29,213 nucleotides of DNA from a virus, in IMG/VR virus record IMGVR_UViG_3300022839_000075, positions 1 through 29,213 of that record; one strand, written 5' to 3'. Every line of letters begins with the position of its first letter. The first letter of the stretch is position 1. Positions 23,627 to 29,213 of this stretch are shown here, piece after piece. The notes below the pieces were generated by a model. It was not told where the DNA came from. It made no database searches and worked only from the letters and a program-made list of their open reading frames with translations. A program made the translations under genes and the position numbers.

Positions 23627-24348
23627 AATAATTTTTTATAATTATGTACTATATGTTTTAGCATAAAAAACCTGTCTTCTAAATATTTTTTGTCACTTTT
23701 AGTTTTAATTTTCATTTTCCAATTTTCTCTTTTAAAAGGTATGCATTGAACATAAGGAGTTCCTCTTTCAATAATTGTATCTAGTTCATTATACTTATCA
23801 CCATTTATAACAATTGGAAAATTTACTTCATTTTTAAAAGTATCTGTATCAACTATACCAGCAATAATTGAAAAACGATCATCTGCATTATTTAAAGGTG
23901 GGACAAAAAGAGTAGAATATCCAGGCGGTGTTGTTATTATCCATGGATTTAAAATTTTATGAAAAGCTAACTTTTTATTTTTTTCTACTAAAGGGCTTCC
24001 CTCTAATTGTTGGATAGAATGACACTCTGGTCTTCCTCGATAATTAATATTTATTCTTTCAGCAAGGCTATTCATCATTTGTTGAGCTGAATCAAAACCA
24101 GTTTTTTTCTCCCCGTCAATTTCAACATTGTGTTTTATTCTATAATCGGTTGCTATTTTTAAAAGATACCCAGAGGTGAGTGTATCTAAAAAAGGCATAC
24201 AACCTTTTACAGTCTGATTTTCGTAACTATGTGTAAGATTTTTATACCATTCTGGTATATTTGTTTTTGTAGGAACTGGTAAATTATCTTGATTGTTTCT
24301 TATAAATTCTTTACTCGCTGAAAAAGTTATTATATTATCTAACATCAT
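23602..24348 (-). CDS. Uncharacterised marine-phage family protein, 248 aa
   Basis: The motif order is IPEWYKNL (33-40), VKGCMPFLDTLTSGYLLKIA (48-67), then FHKILNPWIITTPPGYSTLF, FSIIAGIVDTDTFKNEVNFP, IERGTPYVQCIPFKRENW and a basic C-terminus with WRKK. I recognise this as a widespread family in cyanophages and other marine phages, always listed as unknown (possibly the DUF6065 family; I am unsure of the number). It often lies near oxygenase genes. No catalytic signature is obvious; the compact conserved aromatic and proline pattern suggests a beta-rich binding protein. Here it is coupled to two oxygenases. Confidence 0.65.
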   Translation of the reverse strand: MMLDNIITFSASKEFIRNNQDNLPVPTKTNIPEWYKNLTHSYENQTVKGCMPFLDTLTSGYLLKIATDYRIKHNVEIDGEKKTGFDSAQQMMNSLAERININYRGRPECHSIQQLEGSPLVEKNKKLAFHKILNPWIITTPPGYSTLFVPPLNNADDRFSIIAGIVDTDTFKNEVNFPIVINGDKYNELDTIIERGTPYVQCIPFKRENWKMKIKTKSDKKYLEDRFFMLKHIVHNYKKLFWRKKTWK

Positions 24349-24363
24349 AGATGTTTAGCACAT

Positions 24364-24804
24364 TTACGGGATTTGTAAAAGATTTAAATAAGTAATTCCA
24401 TTATCTTGACAATATTTTTCCCAGTTAACAATAGGGTATGTTACAGTTGAAGTATCAAAAGTATCTAAATAATTACTATAGCTTACAAACTGAGTATATA
24501 AAGTTTTAGCTTGAGTATTGGCGTTTGCATTTTGAATAAAGAGATCAATATTCCATTTCAGTGTCTTTAAATATTGAAACAATTCCTCTGCATTTGAAAT
24601 TTCTCCAGGATTTAGATTGTCAATAAATGTAATGGTACTTCCATTTATATTAAATAGATCTATATGTAATTTAAATTTTATAAAATCAGAATCACTAATA
24701 TCTACTACTGAATGAGGTGTATTTAAAGCAGTTAACTCATTTTTTTCAGTTTCGTTTGCTGCGATTCTTAGTAAATTATTATTAAGTGTAATTGCGTAAG
24801 CCAT
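24364..24804 (-). CDS. Hypothetical protein behind tail fibre, 146 aa
   Basis: A soluble protein starting AYAITLNNNLLRIAANETEK, then helical with many Asn and Leu, ending in an aromatic stretch YPIVNWEKYCQDNGITYLNL. Its start overlaps the stop of the tail-fibre gene (TAATG). Genes directly after a fibre with such coupling are often fibre-assembly chaperones, but I see no motif of the known Tfa families. Function is inferred from position only. Confidence 0.65.
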   Translation of the reverse strand: MAYAITLNNNLLRIAANETEKNELTALNTPHSVVDISDSDFIKFKLHIDLFNINGSTITFIDNLNPGEISNAEELFQYLKTLKWNIDLFIQNANANTQAKTLYTQFVSYSNYLDTFDTSTVTYPIVNWEKYCQDNGITYLNLLQIP

Positions 24805-26042
24805 TATGCGTTCCCATCATCAAAGTAAAATAGTCCACCAGCTCCACCTGCATCAGAAGGAGTTGGACTCGGACCACCATTATCTGGTCCTTCAAAATTA
24901 GTACCAGTCCCTGTGCCTGCATTTACAATAAACATTGTTCTCTTAGGTAATTCAATTCCACCTGGAGCTGTACCCGCTGCACCTGGGTTTGCTCTAGTCG
25001 GTTGAAAAGCAGGGCCACCCCTTGCTCCACCACTTCCACCATTTGCAGTAAAACTTGAAACTGTTGATGCAGAACCTGCGTTACCATCACCACCGCCAGT
25101 ACTTGGGCTACCTTTTGTTCCCCCAGCACCTAATGAGTAAGGAACAGCCGCCCCGCCTGTAACTGGACCAGAATAAAATCCTAAACCACCATTTCCACCA
25201 GAACCACCGTGTCTTCCAGGTGCCTGTGTTGAAAATCCACCAGCACCACCGCCTGCACCACAAAGGTACGCATAAAAATTATTTGCAGCTGGATTTGCAG
25301 TTACGTTACCACTATTAGGGCCAATCTCAGAAAAATGCATAACATAAGCTCCATCTCCACCGGCTCCACTTGCAGCAGCAGTCAGTCGTCCTTGAGCATC
25401 TACAGTTATGTTTGCAGTTGTATAAGCACCTGCAGTTACTGCAGTGTTAGATAATTTATCTGGCGTAATTGAATCGTCAGCAATTTTAGCAGTTGTAATT
25501 TGTAAATCTGAAACTTTAGCAGTTGTAATTTGATTGTCTGAAATTTTTGCAGTTGTAACTGCGTTGTCTGCTATTTGTGCAGTTGAAATTGTTCCAGTAA
25601 TATTTGCAGCCGCAATAGTTCCACCTAAAGTATCTAAAGATATTTCATTTAAATTTGTTCCATCTGAATATGCAGCAAATATTTTTGCAGCATTTAAAGT
25701 AAAGCCCGTTCCACTAGCAGTTTTAATAACTAGGTTAGCTGGGTTAGTTAAACCACTACAATCAAAAATATAAAATTTTTCAATTCCATCTGGAATAGTA
25801 CAAATTGTACTTGCTGCAATAGTTGCAGTAGCAAATTTAATAACCATATTTCTAGCATTAGACAAAGTTGCGTCTGTCATAGCAAGAGCTAAAATTGAAC
25901 CTGAATTTAGTGTTACTTGTTCAAAACCTGCAACAGATTGTTGAATTAAATTTATATTTTGATTAGTTTTATCTCCCCAAGTACCGGCGTTTTCGCCAGT
26001 CACCATAAGTTCTAAACCGAGATCTGAATAAGCTGATGTCAT
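24804..26042 (-). CDS. Tail fibre / receptor-binding protein with Gly-rich tip
   Basis: A 412-aa protein. The N-terminus SDLGLELMVTGENAGTWG (5-22) is the conserved virion-attachment end of many marine phage fibres. The middle has an ITTAKISDNQ-type repeat (four 10-residue units). From about residue 245 to the end it is glycine-rich (GAGGGAGGF, HGGSGGNGGLG, GGSGGARGG), resembling the polyglycine-II tip domains of T-even gp38-type adhesins. Near the C-terminus is GGPSPTPSDAGG, a Pro/Ser/Thr-rich loop. It presumably trimerises and binds the host surface. An AGGAG site lies upstream of the ATG. Confidence 0.8.
   Translation of the reverse strand: MTSAYSDLGLELMVTGENAGTWGDKTNQNINLIQQSVAGFEQVTLNSGSILALAMTDATLSNARNMVIKFATATIAASTICTIPDGIEKFYIFDCSGLTNPANLVIKTASGTGFTLNAAKIFAAYSDGTNLNEISLDTLGGTIAAANITGTISTAQIADNAVTTAKISDNQITTAKVSDLQITTAKIADDSITPDKLSNTAVTAGAYTTANITVDAQGRLTAAASGAGGDGAYVMHFSEIGPNSGNVTANPAANNFYAYLCGAGGGAGGFSTQAPGRHGGSGGNGGLGFYSGPVTGGAAVPYSLGAGGTKGSPSTGGGDGNAGSASTVSSFTANGGSGGARGGPAFQPTRANPGAAGTAPGGIELPKRTMFIVNAGTGTGTNFEGPDNGGPSPTPSDAGGAGGLFYFDDGNA
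25471..25590 (-). repeat. Four 30-bp tandem repeats in the tail-fibre gene
   Basis: Units at 25471-25500, 25501-25530, 25531-25560 and 25561-25590 share GCAGTTGTAA-type cores at identical phase and encode ten-residue TTAKI(S/A)D-like units. They would add length to the fibre shaft and are prone to unit gain or loss by slippage. Confidence 0.75.
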
Positions 26043-26087
26043 AAAATTTTATGCTCCTGTTTTTTATATATTACAATATTACTATAA

Positions 26088-27047
26088 TTAAGCTGCTAGA
26101 TCAACCGGTGTCCATGTAACCGATGTACCTACATCTACCTCAGCCCATGCAATTACATTAGGTGTAGCAGTACTAATTGTCATTCCTATACCTGTAAGAG
26201 TTACAACACCACTACCCGTGATGGTTACCTGACCTGTTGTATAAGTAGCTGAAATACCTGTTGCATCGTATTTGGATACAGGAGTAATATCTCCCATAGC
26301 CATTGTAGATCCAATACCTGTTAAAACTACAACACCAGTACCTGTTTGATCGTCGTCTCCTAGTACATACGTAGCAGACATACCTGTTATATCTACTTCT
26401 ACTTTAGGAGAAGCTTCTACATCTTCTATAGTATAAGATAACCCAATACCTGTTAATTCAACTAATGAATGACCTTCTATAGATACATCATTAATAACTG
26501 TTCCTAGTAAAAAACTATGTGCAATCTCATGATCAGAGTTAGCTGAAGTTCCTACTGGAGTAATTTCTTGCTGTAAAGCAATACCTGTTATAGCTACTAC
26601 TACATCAGTAAAGGCATCTTCATTACCAATGGCTGCAGAAAGAGAAATTCCTTGAAGTTGAACGGAGTAATTATCTCCCCATGCCATACTTCCCCAATCA
26701 TCCCTTCCCCAACCTGATCCAATTAAAAATTGATCATCAATAGTAACTGAATTAATTGTAGAAGATATTAAAGAACCTGTAGCATTAGCTCCAATACCAG
26801 AAGCTGAAGTACCTATTGCATAAGATAAATCTATTCCAGTTGGAGATACGTCAGCGGAAGCACCTGCTACCACTCCAACATTAATTATAGATAAGGATAT
26901 TCCAGTTACAGAAACAACTGCATCTGCTGTGGTAGTAGAACTACCTATTGAATATGATGAGGCAACGGATGAAGTAAGTACGGTTTCATCAGATAGGTCT
27001 CCCCATTCCGATGCTCCCCAACTTTTTTTACCCCATCCAGTTGCCAT
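26088..27047 (-). CDS. Repetitive TGI-repeat structural protein, 319 aa
   Basis: The protein opens with a tryptophan motif GWGKKSWGASEWGD (4-17), which recurs as GWGRDDWGSMAWGD at 112-125. The rest is a series of about nine units of the type V-x-x-TGI-x-x-x-x-x-(I/L)G (for example VTGISLS, PTGIDLSYAIG, LTGIGLSYTIE, LTGIGSTMAMG), predicted as beta strands. I recall similar proteins in uncultured marine phages beside tail genes. A decoration or tail-associated fibrous role is likely. No enzymatic motif is present. Confidence 0.65.
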   Translation of the reverse strand: MATGWGKKSWGASEWGDLSDETVLTSSVASSYSIGSSTTTADAVVSVTGISLSIINVGVVAGASADVSPTGIDLSYAIGTSASGIGANATGSLISSTINSVTIDDQFLIGSGWGRDDWGSMAWGDNYSVQLQGISLSAAIGNEDAFTDVVVAITGIALQQEITPVGTSANSDHEIAHSFLLGTVINDVSIEGHSLVELTGIGLSYTIEDVEASPKVEVDITGMSATYVLGDDDQTGTGVVVLTGIGSTMAMGDITPVSKYDATGISATYTTGQVTITGSGVVTLTGIGMTISTATPNVIAWAEVDVGTSVTWTPVDLAA

Positions 27048-27065
27048 AATTCATAACTTTGTTGA

Positions 27066-27506
27066 TTACGATATTCTTAAAATCGCTTGAGTATCGTTTG
27101 CATTAGGGAACTGAATAGTAAATGTTCCAGCTGTTGCAGTTTTGTCTCCACCAAAGTCAAGTACACATACAGATTTAGCAGCTTCAGATGTATTGTAAAT
27201 CAAAGCTCCTCTTGCTGTTAATGTAACTCCAGTGAATGATAAATCATTAAAGTCAGTAAAAGCTGTAGTTCCATTTACAGAAACTAAAGCATTAACTAGC
27301 GCTCCGCCACCGGCTGCGTATTGACCAGTGTCTGGCACTTGTCCTCCAACACCTACTGCGTATGAAGTAGTATCAGCTCCGATAGTTGACGCACTTGTGT
27401 ATAGTGCTAATTTAAAAACATCTCCGCCTGATGCGGCAAAGTTGTGTATCCCTTGAAAAGTTTGTTCTTTAAAAGAGTTCGTGATTGCATTTGTAGTAAT
27501 AGCCAT
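27066..27506 (-). CDS. Conserved small virion structural protein, 146 aa
   Basis: The sequence pattern is NSFKEQTFQGIHNF (10-23), VFKLALYTSASTIGADTTSY, a GG-rich turn, VNGTTAFTDFNDLSFTGVTL, ARGALIYNTS, VCVLDFGGDKTATAG and FTIQFP. It is a family I know as a widespread short structural protein of marine and other podoviruses and myoviruses, usually near tail or decoration genes; the exact role is unsettled. It lies between the adaptor-like protein and the TGI-repeat protein. An AGGAG site precedes the ATG. Confidence 0.7.
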   Translation of the reverse strand: MAITTNAITNSFKEQTFQGIHNFAASGGDVFKLALYTSASTIGADTTSYAVGVGGQVPDTGQYAAGGGALVNALVSVNGTTAFTDFNDLSFTGVTLTARGALIYNTSEAAKSVCVLDFGGDKTATAGTFTIQFPNANDTQAILRIS

Positions 27507-27530
27507 AATTTTTCTCCTATTTTATAATTT

Positions 27531-28190
27531 TTATGGTGATGGAGAAGGCACTTTAACTCGTGGCACTCCATCGGTGTATTCGTCTCTACGTCTTCTGCCC
27601 ATTTGTTGTAAAGCAAAAGATTGTATTTGTTCATTATACTTGTCAGAATACAGTTTGTACATATCAGCAGGTCCTTTTAAATAAGCAAAAGACTCAACTA
27701 AAACTCCGTACAATAGTAATGATTGCTGGTAGGTAGACAAGTAAGTAGTGTTAGAACTCGTAAAATGAGGGGGATATTTAATATAATTAATTTGAACTTG
27801 TCCAGCTGCTGCCGTGGCATCTGGTGTTGGGGCTACTAAAAAATTATTCTCATCCCAGTTTGCATAATATAAAGGAGAGCCTGTAGCTCCATCATTATTA
27901 TATTCAGAGATAAAACTAGTATCTCTTTTTTCTAAAAAAGTTCTAGTATCTGATATAATAGTCTGTACGGATCTTAAAATAAGCATATCAGAAGGTAAAG
28001 ATATATATCTTTGACCAGAGATAAAACTAGCAGTTGAGTATTTTCTTAAATCATCATAATCTACTTTACCCGCAATATCTAATTCTGTGTTAGTAGTAAA
28101 TTGATCAATTAAAGTATCCGTTAATACATTAGAATCTACTTCTGTATAACTTCTTATTTGAGCTAAAAAATCTATGTAACTAATTGCCAT
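27531..28190 (-). CDS. Head-tail adaptor-like protein
   Basis: A 219-aa helical protein. Its layout matches the phage adaptor family known from SU10-like and other short-tailed phages: N-terminal helices with TDTLIDQFTTNTELDIAGKV, a strand with ISLPSDMLILRSV, a GSPLYYANWDENNFLVAPTPDA turn region, QVQINYIKYP and a long C-terminal helical part with SFAYLKG and a basic RRRRDE segment. It would sit under the portal as part of the neck. It overlaps the preceding gene by TAATG and follows the gp4-like protein, consistent with connector order. Confidence 0.65.
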   Translation of the reverse strand: MAISYIDFLAQIRSYTEVDSNVLTDTLIDQFTTNTELDIAGKVDYDDLRKYSTASFISGQRYISLPSDMLILRSVQTIISDTRTFLEKRDTSFISEYNNDGATGSPLYYANWDENNFLVAPTPDATAAAGQVQINYIKYPPHFTSSNTTYLSTYQQSLLLYGVLVESFAYLKGPADMYKLYSDKYNEQIQSFALQQMGRRRRDEYTDGVPRVKVPSPSP

Positions 28191-28549
28191 TATGAAATCT
28201 CCACTGTTATTTGACCTATTTGAGTACCTATTTGTCTTGCTCTATTTTGAGCAGAACCATCGTCTGGTTGCATTCCATTTGAATTAAAAGCAAATAATCC
28301 CGGTAAGGTTAAATCTATTGTAGTAAATCTAGATCCTCCAGAATTAAATGTAAAGTCCTGTGCTCTAGGATTCTGTAAAGCTATAGCATCTCCAACAACT
28401 CTTCTACGTCTTATCTGTGGATGCTTAGGCTCGAACTCTGAAGTATGGACAAGTGCTCCCGTCCACTCTCTAACCATTTCTTTATAGGGAAACGCCTGAC
28501 CTGAACGGTCAGATATTGCCATTGATCTTCTACCTTGAGCGTAAGACAT
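28190..28549 (-). CDS. Neck-region protein with degenerate zinc-ribbon motif
   Basis: A 119-aa protein with AISDRSGQAFPYKEMVREWTG (11-31) followed by ALVHTSEFEPKHPQ (32-45). Related phage proteins that I recall carry Cys at the spots occupied here by the two Ser of SDRS and by H and S or E in VHTSEF, forming a zinc ribbon; this copy has none of the cysteines. The C-terminal half (FTFNSGGSRFTTIDLTLPG) is beta-rich. It is coupled on both sides (TAATG) to the gp4-like and adaptor-like genes, so it is probably a small connector protein. The fold is inferred from the conserved non-Cys residues. Confidence 0.65.
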   Translation of the reverse strand: MSYAQGRRSMAISDRSGQAFPYKEMVREWTGALVHTSEFEPKHPQIRRRRVVGDAIALQNPRAQDFTFNSGGSRFTTIDLTLPGLFAFNSNGMQPDDGSAQNRARQIGTQIGQITVEIS

Positions 28550-29213
28550 TATACTCCATCTCCAAAGTAAGTCATTGGCGAAACATATAAAGAAGTTCTT
28601 TGACCATCTTCATCTAAAGCTCTAATCATTTCATCTTCATAAGTTTGTTTTAAAAGAGGCACTCTATCTGCTGCATATTGAAAAGAAAGATAATAAGATA
28701 GTCCTGCAATCATGCACGGTAAAAATCTAAATACCGCATCTGGATTATTTGAATAAGCTCCAGCATCTTCAATTCTTTTAACTACATAAAATTTTACATA
28801 AGTATAAGTCGAAGCATCGGGTGCTTGATATAAATAAATTTTAGGAGTGGTTTGTCTATCAACATAATATTGAGAAGGTTGACCTTGATTTAGTTTATTA
28901 GGAAGAGCAGCATAATTAGATCTATCTACTTTAGTTAAAGACACATCTTGAGTATTAGCTGTATCATTTCCTCCTCCCGTAGTTGAAACAAAAGCTTCTA
29001 AGACATCACTTACATCTGAATTACAAGTATATTCTGCTTGTCCTGCAACAAGAGCTATCTCATCTAATTCAACTTTCCATAAATGAACCCCTCTATTGCC
29101 CCAGTCAGAAAACAATACGTTTAAATTTCTTCTTGCTTTTCTTAAATCATTTCCAGAGTTAGGTCGTACTCCACATCTGTTAAATGCTTCATCTATAACT
29201 TCTTCTATAGTTA
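28549..29213 (-). CDS. P22 gp4-like tail/neck accessory protein, N-terminus cut off
   Basis: The frame stays open to the right edge of the window, so the start lies outside. A TTG at 29115 is an internal codon and not the start: the upstream codons encode IEEVIDEAFNRCGV and LRKARRNLNVLFSDW, the conserved beginning of the P22 gp4-type family (helix, then ARR-LN-L-W-NRG-LW). The visible 221 codons include NRGVHLWKVELDE, a beta region YVDRQTTPKIYLYQ, and a helical C-terminus LSYYLSFQYA. It forms the first ring below the portal in P22. It ends overlapping the next gene (TAATG). Confidence 0.75.
   Translation of the reverse strand, partial: TIEEVIDEAFNRCGVRPNSGNDLRKARRNLNVLFSDWGNRGVHLWKVELDEIALVAGQAEYTCNSDVSDVLEAFVSTTGGGNDTANTQDVSLTKVDRSNYAALPNKLNQGQPSQYYVDRQTTPKIYLYQAPDASTYTYVKFYVVKRIEDAGAYSNNPDAVFRFLPCMIAGLSYYLSFQYAADRVPLLKQTYEDEMIRALDEDGQRTSLYVSPMTYFGDGV

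Noticed and set aside
1-29213. tRNA genes, CRISPR arrays, insertion sequences, attachment sites, integrase
   Set aside because: No cloverleaf-like segment, spaced direct repeats, transposase or recombinase motifs were seen; coding density leaves almost no room.

Overview
The window is a dense, AT-rich (by eye roughly one third G+C) stretch of a tailed-phage genome. Every gene on the minus strand reads right to left. It looks like a short-tailed (podovirus-like) marine phage of the kind known from uncultured marine viromes and from phages of SAR11-type hosts. That placement rests on low G+C, a PolA-type replication module, P22 gp4/gp10-like tail proteins, 'NxGG'-type internal virion proteins, paired 2-oxoglutarate/Fe(II) oxygenases and a phage carbamoyltransferase. 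It is inference from remembered family resemblances, not from a search. No terminase, portal, capsid, RNA polymerase, integrase, DnaB-type helicase, tRNA or CRISPR is visible; the packaging and head genes presumably lie beyond the right edge.

Layout in the direction of transcription. At 29213-26088 is a head-tail connector and tail block: P22 gp4-like partial protein, degenerate zinc-ribbon-like protein, adaptor-like protein, small structural protein and a TGI-repeat protein. At 26042-22237 are a tail fibre with a Gly-rich tip, an unknown small protein, an uncharacterised marine-phage family protein, two tandem Fe(II)/2OG oxygenases and a small unknown. At 22191-19535 are a large P22 gp10-like tail protein and two small virion-type proteins. 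At 19535-15924 is an enzyme island: an O-carbamoyltransferase, a tiny very basic protein, a small unknown and two glycosyltransferases. At 15868-7871 come the internal virion (ejection) proteins and a GNAT-like protein, followed by a 59-aa holin-like gene (7878-7699). From 7686 to 1 lies DNA metabolism: a RecB-like PD-(D/E)XK nuclease, an SNF2-type helicase with a small partner gene on the opposite strand, two conserved unknowns, an archaeo-eukaryotic-type primase, a UvrD-like helicase, a DUF3310 nucleotide-kinase-like protein, three overlapping mini-genes and the N-terminus of a family-A DNA polymerase.

Six genes shorter than 60 codons were found by hand: 130-234, 461-601, 6798-6965, 7699-7878, 17896-18033 and 19880-20044. 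Genes are tightly packed, with many TAATG and ATGA stop/start overlaps, so translation is probably coupled along the long minus-strand operon. No stretch over 300 bases lacks a gene.

The two observations most worth following are these. First, the helicase gene on the plus strand faces the replication operon across 60 bases that hold two interlocked, mutually exclusive sigma70-type promoters built round a perfect palindrome; the plus-strand promoter would give an almost leaderless mRNA. Second, two hydroxylases, two glycosyltransferases and a carbamoyltransferase are interleaved with virion genes. They could form a hydroxylation, glycosylation and carbamoylation route acting on a virion protein, DNA or host glycan.
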